Shown piece by piece: positions 1 to 8,660 of a stretch of DNA of 64,000 nucleotides. The position numbers were made by a program, and so were the translations under genes. How positions within the stretch are numbered: position 1 is the stretch's first letter; each line of letters opens with the position of its first letter. Under the pieces are notes generated by a model. The model was not told the origin of the DNA, searched no databases, and was given only the letters and a program-made list of their open reading frames with translations. This stretch comes from an uncultured Bacilli bacterium (GTDB lineage Bacteria > Bacillota_I > Bacilli_A > RF39 > UBA660): positions 62,001 to 126,000 of the forward strand of contig CAKPJN010000002.1 of assembly GCA_934162665.1 (NCBI GenBank). The letters are read 5' to 3'.

Positions 1-156
1 ATAATGATTATAGATATATATTTTAACTCCCAACATGAAAAAATTTCATATTTAGTATTAGTTAATTATCATCTAAATCTAAATTAATAATATAGAAATA
101 GGAACTATATTGGGATAAAACTATAAAATATAATAACAACACTGTGGAGGTAAAAA

Positions 157-1410
157 ATGAAAATAATGGAGATAGAAGGAAATAAAGAATTAAAAGGAAC
201 TATACGAATAAGCGGAGCAAAGAATGCAACAGTGGCCTTAATACCTGCCGCAATATTAACTGATGAAGAAGCAACGATTTGTAATATACCAGAAATAACA
301 GATACAAATGCCTTATGTGATATCCTAGATTTATTAAATGTTGATGTTAAAAGAGCAAGTGAAAGTATCATAATAGATCCTAAAAATATGAAAAATATTG
401 AAATAAGCGAAAAATATTCAAAGAAATTAAGAGCGTCTTATTATTTCATGGGTGCACTACTTGGGAAATATAAAAAAGTTGTTATGCATTTTCCAGGAGG
501 TTGCTCAATAGGAGCTAGACCAATCGATTTACATTTAAAAGGTTTTGAAGCTTTAGGAGCAAAAGTTACTAATCAAAAAAATAAATATATTGTTGAAGCA
601 GAAGAATTAAAAGGAGCAAACATATATTTAGACTTTGCGTCAGTTGGCGCAACTATTAACATAATGTTAGCTGCAGTAAAGGCAAAAGGAATAACTACTA
701 TAGATAATGCTGCTAAAGAACCAGAAATTGTAAATGTCGCAACATTTTTAAATAATATGGGAGCAAAGGTAACTGGTGCTGGAACATCTACAATAAAAAT
801 AGAAGGTGTAGAGCACTTACATAAATGTTTTCATGAAGTTATCCCAGATCGTATTGAAGCAGGAACTTATATTATAATGGGTGCCCTTTGTGGTAATAGA
901 TTAAAAATAGATAATATTATTCCTGAACATATTGATTCATTACTATCTAAATTAGAAGAGATAGGAACAGAATTAGAAATAGGTACTGATTATGTTGTAG
1001 TAACAAAAAAAGATGAATATAAGCAAACAACTATCAAAACAGGACCATATCCAGGATTCCCAACAGACTTACAACAAATATTTACAGTTTTATTAACTCA
1101 AAGTAATGGTAAATCAAAAGTTGTTGAAACAATTTTTGAAAATAGATTTATGCACGTTCCATATTTAAACGATTTAGGTGCAGATATTACGATTAAAAAT
1201 CAAACCGCAACCATCATGGGTCCAACCAAATTAACTGGAACCAATGTTGTCGCAACAGACTTAAGAGCAGGCGCAACTATGGTAGCGGCAGGTCTAAAAG
1301 CTGAAGGACAAACCGTAATTACAAACGTTGAACATATATTAAGAGGATATGAACAGATAGTAGAGAAACTAACAAATGTAGGTGCTAAAATAGAGATAAA
1401 AGAAATATAA
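157..1410 (+). CDS. murA: UDP-N-acetylglucosamine 1-carboxyvinyltransferase (MurA)
   Basis: Catalyses the first committed step of peptidoglycan synthesis in the cytosol, moving enolpyruvate from PEP to UDP-GlcNAc. At 417 residues it has the family's usual length. The N-terminal ISGAKNA block and PGGCSIGARPIDLH are visible, with the PEP-binding cysteine at residue 116, so the enzyme should be fosfomycin sensitive. The second EPSP-synthase repeat ends with a conserved DLRAGA segment. The ATG at 157 follows a GGAGG ribosome site 6 bases upstream; an internal ATG at 166 lacks one. In Bacillus the same neighbourhood (DUF1146, murA, spoIIQ, mbl) occurs, which supports the assignment. The 156 bases upstream hold only a short AT-rich leader. 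Confidence 0.97.
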   Translation: MKIMEIEGNKELKGTIRISGAKNATVALIPAAILTDEEATICNIPEITDTNALCDILDLLNVDVKRASESIIIDPKNMKNIEISEKYSKKLRASYYFMGALLGKYKKVVMHFPGGCSIGARPIDLHLKGFEALGAKVTNQKNKYIVEAEELKGANIYLDFASVGATINIMLAAVKAKGITTIDNAAKEPEIVNVATFLNNMGAKVTGAGTSTIKIEGVEHLHKCFHEVIPDRIEAGTYIIMGALCGNRLKIDNIIPEHIDSLLSKLEEIGTELEIGTDYVVVTKKDEYKQTTIKTGPYPGFPTDLQQIFTVLLTQSNGKSKVVETIFENRFMHVPYLNDLGADITIKNQTATIMGPTKLTGTNVVATDLRAGATMVAAGLKAEGQTVITNVEHILRGYEQIVEKLTNVGAKIEIKEI

Positions 1411-1445
1411 TCTAATAGTTATATTTCTTTTATTTTGGAGGATAC

Positions 1446-2165
1446 ATGAAATTTATAAAAAAACATATCAAACTACTTATATTTATTATTGTAATAATCA
1501 GTATATACTTTATCTATAAACTAAATAACAATAATAATTTAACTTATTTATCATTAGGTGATGGTTATGCAGTAGGAGAGAACTCTTATAAAATTATTGA
1601 TTATGGTTACAGTGACTACTTAAAAGATTATTTAGAAGAAAATAATCAACTACAATTTTATACTAAAAAATTCTCAAATAATAAATTAATGATTACAAAT
1701 CTATATGAAAATATAATTATTAATCAAAAAGTAATAGTAGAAGATAAAACTATAAATATAAAACAATCGTTAAGAAACTCATCAATAATAACCTTATCAA
1801 TAGGAATAAACGACTTAATTTATAAACTGAGTTTAGAAGAAATAAATATCCCAATATCTAAAATTAATAAAATAGTAATAGATACAAATAAAGATTTTAA
1901 TATTTTGATAAAAGAAATAAAAAAATATTATCCATATAAAATATATGTTATAGGTTATCAAACAGTAAATATTCCAAATAAAAATTTACTAATAGCTGTA
2001 AAAAAACTAAATTATCTATATAAACAAAATAAAGATATTATTTATATAGATCCAAATAAAGTATTAATAGATAAGTATAAATATTTTTCAAATTCCAATA
2101 GTATGTATCCAAATAAAGAAGGATATAAAGCTATTTCTAATGAGATAGTGAATAATTTTAAATAA
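1446..2165 (+). CDS. Membrane-anchored SGNH-hydrolase-like protein with degenerate catalytic motifs
   Basis: An N-terminal hydrophobic segment (about residues 8-26) anchors a roughly 200-residue domain outside the cell. The domain reads like an SGNH/GDSL hydrolase: a block I-like SLGDGYAVGE near residue 36, a block III-like SIGIND, and a C-terminal block V-like MYPNKEGYKAIS. In an active enzyme block I would be GDS and block V D-x-x-H-P; here the serine position is glycine (residue 40) and the histidine position is tyrosine. The fold call is fairly safe, but catalysis is doubtful. It may bind glycans or cell wall rather than hydrolyse esters. It starts 35 bases after murA with a GGAGG site and is probably co-transcribed. 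Confidence 0.75.
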   Translation: MKFIKKHIKLLIFIIVIISIYFIYKLNNNNNLTYLSLGDGYAVGENSYKIIDYGYSDYLKDYLEENNQLQFYTKKFSNNKLMITNLYENIIINQKVIVEDKTINIKQSLRNSSIITLSIGINDLIYKLSLEEINIPISKINKIVIDTNKDFNILIKEIKKYYPYKIYVIGYQTVNIPNKNLLIAVKKLNYLYKQNKDIIYIDPNKVLIDKYKYFSNSNSMYPNKEGYKAISNEIVNNFK

Positions 2166-2170
2166 TTTGC

Positions 2171-2199
2171 TTGTCAAAAGTTAATTTTCCTGTTATACT
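2171..2199 (+). promoter_or_regulatory. Sigma-A-type promoter for rpmE
   Basis: A TTGTCA box at 2171-2176 and TATACT at 2194-2199 are separated by exactly 17 bases. The leader that follows contains a small inverted repeat (ATGAC at about 2217 and GTCAT at about 2230) just before the AGGAGAG ribosome site. It could be a control element for L31 synthesis, but that is inference. Confidence 0.75.
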
Positions 2200-2252
2200 A
2201 ATAAAGATTTTATTACTATGACCAAAAAAGTCATGGCGGAAGGAGAGTTATT

Positions 2253-2468
2253 ATGAAAAAAGATATACATCCAGAAATTAAAGATTGTAAAGTAAGTTGT
2301 GCATGTGGAGAAACATTTACTTGTAAATCAACAAAAGAAGAAATAAACGTTGAAGTTTGTTCTAAGTGTCATCCTTTTTATACAGGAAAACAAAATAGAA
2401 CATCACGTGCTGGTAGAGTTGATAAATTTAATAAAAAATATGGATTCGATACTAAAGAAACTGCTTAA
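2253..2468 (+). CDS. rpmE: 50S ribosomal protein L31 (zinc type)
   Basis: A 71-residue protein of the large ribosomal subunit. It begins MKKDIHPE and carries a four-cysteine zinc set (CACG near residue 16 and CSKCHP near residue 36) followed by FYTGKQ, the hallmark of the zinc-containing L31 paralogue. Its own promoter sits upstream and a terminator overlaps its stop codon, so it is a monocistronic unit between the murA group and rpiB. The start follows GGAAGGAGAG closely. Confidence 0.97.
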   Translation: MKKDIHPEIKDCKVSCACGETFTCKSTKEEINVEVCSKCHPFYTGKQNRTSRAGRVDKFNKKYGFDTKETA

Positions 2469-2481
2469 TCGCAGTTTTTTT
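2458..2481 (+). terminator. Rho-independent terminator of rpmE
   Basis: AAACTGC at 2458-2464 pairs with GCAGTTT at 2471-2477, followed by a T run. The left arm includes the last codons of rpmE. Confidence 0.8.
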
Positions 2482-2574
2482 GTTTTTATTTTAATATAAA
2501 TTATTTGTGATATAATATAAAAGAAGGAACTAATTAATATAAAAAATTTATATTAAAAAAATTAGGAGGAAAAA

Positions 2575-3015
2575 ATGAAAATAGGAATAGCAAGTGACCA
2601 TAGAGGTTATCAACTAAAAGAACAAATAAAAAATGCTTTAAAGGAATCATATGAAATCATTGACTGTGGAACAACAGGAGAAGATTCAGTCGATTACCCA
2701 GATTATGCTTTTTTATTAAGTAAAAAAGTAAAAGATAATGAAATCGACTTTGGAGTAGCAATTTGTGGTTCAGGAATAGGAATTAGTATTGCTTGCAATA
2801 AAGTAAAAGGAATACGTTGTGCTAAAGTATCTAATATAGAAGAAGCTAAATATACAAGACAAGATAATGACGCTAATATTATTGCTTTTTCAGCAGACAC
2901 AAAAGTAGATGACGCTATTTCATATGTAAAAACATTTGTTGAAACACCATTTTCTAATGAAGAACGTCATCAAAGAAGAATTAATAAAATAACAGAATAT
3001 GAGGAAAATAACTAA
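2575..3015 (+). CDS. rpiB: Ribose 5-phosphate isomerase B
   Basis: Interconverts ribose 5-phosphate and ribulose 5-phosphate in the pentose phosphate pathway (some relatives act on allose or galactose 6-phosphate). The 146-residue protein begins MKIGIASDHRGYQLK and contains the family's active-site segment CGSGIGISIACNKVKGIRCA with the catalytic cysteine. A GGAGG site lies 6 bases before the ATG. Its stop codon overlaps the start of the next gene by one base, which suggests translational coupling. RpiB is soluble and zinc-independent. No RpiA is visible in the window. Confidence 0.93.
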   Translation: MKIGIASDHRGYQLKEQIKNALKESYEIIDCGTTGEDSVDYPDYAFLLSKKVKDNEIDFGVAICGSGIGISIACNKVKGIRCAKVSNIEEAKYTRQDNDANIIAFSADTKVDDAISYVKTFVETPFSNEERHQRRINKITEYEENN

Positions 3016-3212
3016 TGAATGGTAAATTTTTTATTTATATAATAGTTACTATTTTAGTAATATGGTGCATGGATTCAATTAATATAAATCAAATTTTTAA
3101 AAAAAATAAAGTTTATCAGGCACGCCTTTTTTACTTTTTTTTAGCACTATCTATGATATATCTAGTAACTAATTTCTTTATGGATTTATTCACTTCCGCA
3201 AAAATATTTTAA
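3015..3212 (+). CDS. Small two-TM protein, DUF1146 (YwzB-like)
   Basis: A 65-residue protein with two hydrophobic segments (about residues 4-20 and 38-58) separated by a basic loop (KKNKVYQARL). The pattern IYLVTNFF-D near the end matches my memory of the DUF1146 family, whose Bacillus member YwzB sits beside murAA, spoIIQ and mbl. The same neighbourhood here supports the call. Function is unknown. It overlaps the rpiB stop by one base. Confidence 0.7.
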   Translation: MNGKFFIYIIVTILVIWCMDSININQIFKKNKVYQARLFYFFLALSMIYLVTNFFMDLFTSAKIF

Positions 3213-3263
3213 AAAGAGTATAAATCTTTTTTTTTGGTAAAAACTTATAATGAGGTGAGAAAA

Positions 3264-3893
3264 ATGAAAAAGAAAAAATTAAAATCCTATGTATTACCTA
3301 GTCTTTTGACAGTATTAATATTTGGTGTGATGGTAGGGACAACATTCATTAAAAATAAAGCAACTAAAAACTTAGAAGATACCAATAATCTAACCTATGT
3401 TACAAATACTATAATGGAAAATGAAATCCCAGTAATTAATACAACTACAAAAGTAATTAACCCATATACAGATGCATCAGTAACAATAGGAAAAAGCTAT
3501 TACGATTACAAAGCAGATAAAACAGTACAAGAAAAATCAATTATTTATCATGATGATACATATATGCAAAATTCAGGAGTAGATTTTATTAGTACAAATA
3601 CTTTTGATATAATAAGCGTATTAGATGGAACAGTATCTGATGTAAAAGAAGATGAAACATTAGGAAAGATAGTTGAAATAAAACATAATAATGACTATAT
3701 TAGTATCTATCAAAGTTTATCAGAAGTATCAGTAAAAAAAGGTGATACTGTAAAACAGGGACAAGTAATAGGAAAAAGTGGAACAAATGAATTAGATAAA
3801 GAAATTGGAAATCACTTACACTTTGAATTTTATGTAAATGGTCAAATAGTAGATCCAACATTATATCTAAATAAAGAATTAACTAAACAATAA
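3264..3893 (+). CDS. spoIIQ: SpoIIQ-like M23 (LytM) domain protein, lacking one zinc ligand
   Basis: A 209-residue protein with one N-terminal membrane segment (residues 9-29) and an external LytM/M23 fold ending GNHLHFEFYVNG. In an active M23 endopeptidase the motif near residue 103 would be H-x-G-x-D; here it is N-S-G-V-D, so the first zinc ligand is missing, while H184 and H186 of HLH remain. Bacillus SpoIIQ also lacks this first ligand, and there the gene lies next to mbl, as here. I therefore favour a SpoIIQ role (channel to the forespore) over a lytic enzyme, but a general cell-wall binding protein is possible. The ATG at 3264 follows GAGGTGAG; an upstream in-frame start at 3234 has no such site. 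Confidence 0.7.
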   Translation: MKKKKLKSYVLPSLLTVLIFGVMVGTTFIKNKATKNLEDTNNLTYVTNTIMENEIPVINTTTKVINPYTDASVTIGKSYYDYKADKTVQEKSIIYHDDTYMQNSGVDFISTNTFDIISVLDGTVSDVKEDETLGKIVEIKHNNDYISIYQSLSEVSVKKGDTVKQGQVIGKSGTNELDKEIGNHLHFEFYVNGQIVDPTLYLNKELTKQ

Positions 3894-3901
3894 AATTAGG
3901 G

Positions 3902-3931
3902 CAAATAAGAAACAAAACTTATTTGTTTTTT
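3902..3931 (+). terminator. Rho-independent terminator after the M23 gene
   Basis: CAAATAAG at 3902-3909 pairs with CTTATTTG at 3918-3925 followed by six T. Confidence 0.8.
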
Positions 3932-4059
3932 AATCTTTTAAAAAACAAATTACAGTAAAATTACTATTTTTTTCATAAATCGGTAAAAAGTTAATATATT
4001 ATATTATAAAAATTAAAAAATATGGTAAAATATTAATGGTTGAAAAGGATGTGATTTAT

Positions 4060-5055
4060 ATGCTAGCAAAAGATATTGGAATAGATTTAGGTACAGCTAA
4101 TGTACTTATATATATAAAAGGACAAGGTGTTGTATTAAACGAACCAAGTATAGTGGCAATTGATACAGAAAACAAAAATGTTATCGCAGTTGGAACAGAA
4201 GCGAATGAAATGTTAGGAAGAACTCCAGGAAAAGTAAAAGCAATCAAACCTATGAAAGATGGAGTAATTGCTGATTTTGAAGTTACAGAAATCATGCTTA
4301 ATGCATTTATTAAAAAGGTAAAAGGCAAAGGATTTCTTTCAAGACCTACAATACTAATTTGTTGTCCATCCAATATAACACCAGTAGAAAAAAATGCTAT
4401 TAAAGAAGCTGCTGAAAGAACAGGTGCAAGAAGGGTATTTTTAGAAGAAGAACCAAAAGTTGCGGCAATTGGAGCAGGTATGGATATTTCAAAACCTAGT
4501 GCTAATATGGTTATTGATATTGGAGGAGGAACTACTGATATTGCAGTTCTTTCATTAAACGATACAGTAACATCAGCATCAGTAAGAATAGCAGGTAATA
4601 TTTTTGATCAAGATATTATAAAATATATAAAGGAAAAGTATAAACTACTAATAGGAGAAAAAACCGCCGAAAATATAAAAATTAATTTTGCAAATGTTTA
4701 TAAACCTGATAAAAAGAAAAAATTAGAAGTACGTGGACGTGATTTAATAACTGGTCTACCACATATTATAGAGATAACTCAGGATGAAACAGAACTTGCT
4801 CTTAAAGAAAGTATAGCTAAGATAATAAAATCAACAACGAATGTATTAGAACAAACTCCACCAGAATTAGCTGGAGATATTGTAGATAAAGGAATAATTC
4901 TAACTGGTGGAGGATCAATGCTTAAAGGACTATTAGAATTACTAAAACAAGAGCTATCTGTACCAGTGTTAATAGCAGAATCTCCATTAACTTGTGTTGC
5001 TGAGGGAACAGGAATATTATTGGAAAATAAAAAAGAATTAGAAGAAGCACAATAA
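4060..5055 (+). CDS. mbl: MreB-like actin, Mbl type
   Basis: A bacterial actin that polymerises under the membrane and guides lateral wall synthesis. The 331-residue protein begins MLAKDIGIDLGTANVLIY, typical of Mbl (MLAKDIGIDLGTANVL in B. subtilis style rather than MreB's opening). The phosphate-1 and phosphate-2 ATP-binding loops (DLGTAN; DIGGGTTDIAV) and the adenosine motif LTGGGSMLKG are intact. The ATG at 4060 gives this canonical start and has an AAGGATGTG site; the earlier ATG at 4036 does not. The gene is flanked by terminators on both sides and appears monocistronic. Confidence 0.93.
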   Translation: MLAKDIGIDLGTANVLIYIKGQGVVLNEPSIVAIDTENKNVIAVGTEANEMLGRTPGKVKAIKPMKDGVIADFEVTEIMLNAFIKKVKGKGFLSRPTILICCPSNITPVEKNAIKEAAERTGARRVFLEEEPKVAAIGAGMDISKPSANMVIDIGGGTTDIAVLSLNDTVTSASVRIAGNIFDQDIIKYIKEKYKLLIGEKTAENIKINFANVYKPDKKKKLEVRGRDLITGLPHIIEITQDETELALKESIAKIIKSTTNVLEQTPPELAGDIVDKGIILTGGGSMLKGLLELLKQELSVPVLIAESPLTCVAEGTGILLENKKELEEAQ

Positions 5056-5059
5056 TGTT

Positions 5060-5081
5060 AAAAATAGAATTTCTATTTTTT
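5060..5081 (+). terminator. Rho-independent terminator of mbl
   Basis: An AAAATAGA / TCTATTTT stem with a very short loop, followed by T residues. Confidence 0.65.
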
Positions 5082-5151
5082 TCTTTTGCACTAAAAAACT
5101 AGTATAAATATAAAATTTACTATATAATAGTTATAGAAAGAAGTTGAGAAT

Positions 5152-6279
5152 ATGCAAGCAGAAATAATATATGCCTTAAAAGTAGTGATAGTAACATTTA
5201 TATTTACCGCAGCAATTATGCCACTGATGAAAAAAATAGCTTTTCATATAGGTGCATTAGATATTCCAAATAACGAAGAAGGAAATAGACATATCCATAA
5301 AAAAATAATGCCGAAATTAGGAGGCGTTGGAATCTTTTTGGGATTCTTATTCGGTTATATGCTTTTTGGAGAACAAAGTGTAAGAATGAACTCTATATTA
5401 ATAGGAAGCTTTATTATAATATTAACAGGTATTATAGATGATTTAAAGCCTATAAAAGCTTATCAAAAATTATTAGGACATTTAATGGCTGCATCAGTAA
5501 TTGTATTTTATGGTGGAATACTTTTAAATGATATAACTGCATTTGGATTTTCCTTTGACTTTGGAGTATTTGCATATCCGCTAACACTTTTATTTATAGT
5601 TGCATGTACTAATATTATAAACTTAATAGATGGGTTAGATGGATTAAGTGGCGGGATTTGTTCAATATTTTATATCACAATAGGAATAATAGGATTTTAT
5701 CAAGGAAGATCAGGGAGTTTAGTTATGATTTTAACATTCATAATGCTAGGATCAACTTTTGGATTCTTACTACATAACTTCTATCCAGCTAAAATATTTG
5801 CAGGAGATTGTGCTACATTTATGGGATTTATCATAGCGGTAATTACATTATTAGAATTTAAAGGAACGGCACTTACTTCATTCTTTGTTCCAATTATGAT
5901 ACTAGGAATCCCAATATTAGATACTTTATTCGCAATTATAAGAAGATTATTAAAAGGTCAGCCTCCATTTCAAGCAGATAAAAAACATCTTCACCATCAA
6001 TTGCTTGGAATGAATTTTTCCCAAAGAACAACAGTATTAATAATTTATGCAATGAATATATTGTTCGCTACAGCTTCAATATTTTATACAATAAAAGATC
6101 CTATAATAGGTAAAATAATATATGTAGTAATATTCATAATATTTTTATGGTTTGTACTGCATACAACAATTATCTCTGATAAAAATCCCAATAGAACAAA
6201 AATGATAAAAGAAAAGTTAAACATAAAATCAAAAACAACTACAACAAATGGAAGAAAACCAAAAGATACTATACATTAG
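5152..6279 (+). CDS. tagO: Undecaprenyl-phosphate GlcNAc-1-phosphate transferase (TagO/WecA type)
   Basis: A polytopic membrane enzyme of about ten segments that loads a sugar-phosphate, usually GlcNAc-1-P, onto undecaprenyl phosphate to start wall teichoic acid or another envelope glycan. The 375 residues carry the family's catalytic signatures in order: GIIDDLKPI (DDxxD), NIINLIDGLDGLSGG, FAGDCATFMGF, and the cytoplasmic DKKHLHHQLL histidine motif. The C-terminal tail is basic and soluble. MraY is the other possibility, but the HHQLL motif and the genomic position away from murD/murE favour the TagO/WecA branch. The gene stands alone between mbl and agr. Confidence 0.88.
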   Translation: MQAEIIYALKVVIVTFIFTAAIMPLMKKIAFHIGALDIPNNEEGNRHIHKKIMPKLGGVGIFLGFLFGYMLFGEQSVRMNSILIGSFIIILTGIIDDLKPIKAYQKLLGHLMAASVIVFYGGILLNDITAFGFSFDFGVFAYPLTLLFIVACTNIINLIDGLDGLSGGICSIFYITIGIIGFYQGRSGSLVMILTFIMLGSTFGFLLHNFYPAKIFAGDCATFMGFIIAVITLLEFKGTALTSFFVPIMILGIPILDTLFAIIRRLLKGQPPFQADKKHLHHQLLGMNFSQRTTVLIIYAMNILFATASIFYTIKDPIIGKIIYVVIFIIFLWFVLHTTIISDKNPNRTKMIKEKLNIKSKTTTTNGRKPKDTIH

Positions 6280-6361
6280 TATTTTTTTTAAAATTTATCT
6301 TAAAAAAAGGAAAAATATGGTAAAATGTAAAGAGTGATGGAATGTAGGTGAAATAGTATAT

Positions 6362-7090
6362 ATGAATTTTATAATTTGTGAGGATGAAGAAGTGCTTGCA
6401 AGTCATTACAAGAAAATAATCGAAAAGTTTATGATGAATTTTGATATAGAATATACTATTAGCCAATTTGATGGCTATGATGAAAATTTTAAACGTGCTG
6501 CAAAGAAAGAAGTCGGTCATAAAGTTTATCTCTTAGATGTAAAAACAACACATGGCTCAGGAATAAATGCTGCAAGAATGATCAGAGAAGAATTAGATGA
6601 TTGGATATCAATGATTATAATTATTACTTCATTTCCAGAATACAGATATGAGGTCATTGGTAAAAGACTGATGTTATTAGATTTTATAAATAAATTAGAA
6701 AAACCAGATATAAGATTAGTTGAAGATTTAAAAATTTGCATGAAAAACTTTGACCATAAACATAATACATTAAGATTCAAATATAAAGGTATTATTCATA
6801 ATGTATACTTGAAAGATATTATCTACATAGAAAAAGAACAAGACAGTAAAAGATGCATAATACATACTCAGAATGAGGATTACTATATTTTAGGAACACT
6901 TAATGATATATTGAGAAAGCTAGATGATAGATTTATAAAGACTCATAGGAGTCTGATAGTAAATATAGATCAAGTAGACTTTTTCAAACAAAACACAAAT
7001 GAACTATTCTTTAAGAATAAAGAGAAAACATACTTGGTTTCAAGAAATCAAAAGAAAGAGGTGACCAGTAATGTTAGATATGTTGACTAA
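6362..7090 (+). CDS. agrA: AgrA-like response regulator with LytTR DNA-binding domain
   Basis: A 242-residue quorum-sensing regulator. The receiver domain (about residues 1-125) has acidic residues CEDEE near the N terminus and a phosphoacceptor aspartate at residue 59 (YLLDV). The C-terminal LytTR domain (about 135-240) has the typical IYIEKEQDSKRC and HRSLIVNIDQV segments. It overlaps agrC by 20 bases, so kinase and regulator are translationally coupled. The expected target is the agrBD promoter on the opposite strand about 2 kb downstream, where a direct repeat is present. AgrA normally follows AgrC; here regulator comes first. Confidence 0.88.
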   Translation: MNFIICEDEEVLASHYKKIIEKFMMNFDIEYTISQFDGYDENFKRAAKKEVGHKVYLLDVKTTHGSGINAARMIREELDDWISMIIIITSFPEYRYEVIGKRLMLLDFINKLEKPDIRLVEDLKICMKNFDHKHNTLRFKYKGIIHNVYLKDIIYIEKEQDSKRCIIHTQNEDYYILGTLNDILRKLDDRFIKTHRSLIVNIDQVDFFKQNTNELFFKNKEKTYLVSRNQKKEVTSNVRYVD

Positions 7091-8399
7091 ATTTATATGT
7101 TCCATTTTTTTATCAATGGTAGGTTTTTATGTAATTAAAATAGTATTAAAAAGTGATGAAAAATTATTTACCATAAGGAATTTATTACTAATATCAATAT
7201 TAATTATCGTTCCACCTTTATTATATAGTATAGAATATACTAGTACTTATACATTAATAACTTATTTATTAAATATATTAGTATATAAAAAGATATTTAA
7301 ACAAAGCGTAATACAATCAATAATTTCGTCTAGTATGTTTATGGTAATATTATTTCTATCTGATATAATAAATTTTTATATATATATTCCTTTTATTAGC
7401 ATAACAGAACTCAGAGGTGTTTGGTACTATAGATTATTATCTAACACAACATTATGTATAATCAGTATAATCCTTTGTAATATTAAAAATATGAAGAATA
7501 TATTAAACAAATTTGAATTAAAGTTAGAAAACACAAGATATATTTCAAGTGCAGTGTTTTTAACACTATTAATATTAGTACTTAGTTTAGTTGAAATAAG
7601 TCTATATAAAAATTTTGGATATAATATTAACTTTATAATTAATACAATAGTAATGATCATATTTTTGGTGCTACTAATTATATTTTTTAATGAGAAAAAT
7701 AATAATGATAAACTCACTGCAGAATATGATAATTTATTTAACTATGTTCAAAATTTTGAAGATTGGATTGAAAAGGAACAATTAAATAGACATGAATATA
7801 AGAATCAACTTGCGGTATTACGTTGTATGACTAAAGATAAGAAAGTGGTAAATAAAATTGATGAAATTTTAGAAGACAGTATTAATGTTGATGGTGAAGT
7901 AGTAAATCAATTAAAAGCTATGCCAAAGGGTGGTATAAAAGGTTTGATGTACTACAAAGCCGCAATTGCTCAAAAGAGAAAAGTAAATTTAACTATAGAT
8001 GTAAGTCTTGAAAGGAAATCAATCTTAACGAGATTATCAGAAAAGGATATGCGCGTTTTATGTAAGTTAATTGGAATCTATTTTGATAATGCAATAGAAG
8101 CAGCGATTGAAACAAGAAAGAAGATAGTAACTATTGAAATATATGAGTTAAAAGATCATGTTAGTTTTGTAATTTCTAATACTTTCAAAGAACATAAAGA
8201 TATGGCTAGAAGAAATGAGAAAGGTGTATCATCAAAAGGCGAAGGTCATGGAAATGGATTATACTTTGCTTCTAAACTAATAACAAAAAATAATTGGTTA
8301 ACTAGTCGTCAAGATATAGTAGATAAATATTATATTCAAGAATTAAGTATTAAATTACCAAATAAAGAAACAAATACTAAAAAGGATGCTAATAATTAA
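7071..8399 (+). CDS. agrC: AgrC-like sensor histidine kinase (HPK10, GHKL)
   Basis: A 442-residue sensor with five to seven N-terminal membrane segments (residues about 5-205) that should detect the cyclic autoinducing peptide. The dimerisation helix carries the HPK10-type histidine box NRHEYKNQLAVLR, in which H is the phosphorylation site. The ATPase domain has the N box IYFDNAIEAA and the G box GHGNGLYFASKL. It overlaps the regulator gene and faces agrD/agrB across a shared terminator. Together these four genes form a complete agr system; the ligand would be the peptide encoded at 8486-8605. Confidence 0.87.
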   Translation: MLDMLTKFICSIFLSMVGFYVIKIVLKSDEKLFTIRNLLLISILIIVPPLLYSIEYTSTYTLITYLLNILVYKKIFKQSVIQSIISSSMFMVILFLSDIINFYIYIPFISITELRGVWYYRLLSNTTLCIISIILCNIKNMKNILNKFELKLENTRYISSAVFLTLLILVLSLVEISLYKNFGYNINFIINTIVMIIFLVLLIIFFNEKNNNDKLTAEYDNLFNYVQNFEDWIEKEQLNRHEYKNQLAVLRCMTKDKKVVNKIDEILEDSINVDGEVVNQLKAMPKGGIKGLMYYKAAIAQKRKVNLTIDVSLERKSILTRLSEKDMRVLCKLIGIYFDNAIEAAIETRKKIVTIEIYELKDHVSFVISNTFKEHKDMARRNEKGVSSKGEGHGNGLYFASKLITKNNWLTSRQDIVDKYYIQELSIKLPNKETNTKKDANN

Positions 8400-8427
8400 A
8401 ATTAGTATCCTTTATTTTATCAAAAAG

Positions 8428-8455
8428 AAAAACATCCAGAAGATGTTTTTCAATA
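8428..8455. terminator. Bidirectional terminator between agrC and agrD
   Basis: AAAAACATC at 8428-8436 pairs with GATGTTTTT at 8442-8450; A and T tracts on each side allow it to end both converging transcripts. Confidence 0.75.
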
Positions 8456-8485
8456 ATTAAAATAAATTGTTATCAACAGAAGAAA

Positions 8486-8605
8486 TTAGTCAATGAAACT
8501 TTTAGGAGCGTTAGGTTCATCAGTTAAAAGCCATAAACATCCTAAACTAGCAGCACTACTAGCAAGCATAGCAACAGCAGCAAAAACTTTAGCTATTTTT
8601 TTCAT
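8486..8605 (-). CDS. agrD: AgrD-type cyclic lactone autoinducer precursor
   Basis: A 39-residue peptide gene too short for usual ORF cutoffs. It opens with MKKIAKVFAAVAML, an amphipathic membrane-binding leader, followed by LGCLWLLTDEPNAPKS. Cysteine 23 would form the thiolactone; the acidic, proline-containing tail TDEPNAPKSFID matches the recognition tail that AgrB removes (compare DEVEVPKE in S. aureus AgrD-I). The ring is probably C-L-W-L-L or C-L-W-L-L-T; which residue closes it cannot be read from sequence alone. It lies 55 bases downstream of agrB on the same strand, with an AGAAAGG site upstream. Being beside agrB, agrC and agrA makes the call firm. Confidence 0.88.
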   Translation of the reverse strand: MKKIAKVFAAVAMLASSAASLGCLWLLTDEPNAPKSFID

Positions 8606-8660
8606 ACACACATATACCTTTCTTTAAAGATTTTATGAATAAATAATACTTTCGTATTAT

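Noticed and set aside
7427..7717. Reading frame on the minus strand inside agrC, and similar antisense frames in other genes
   Set aside because: No ribosome site or recognisable protein; they are shadows of the AT-rich coding strand.
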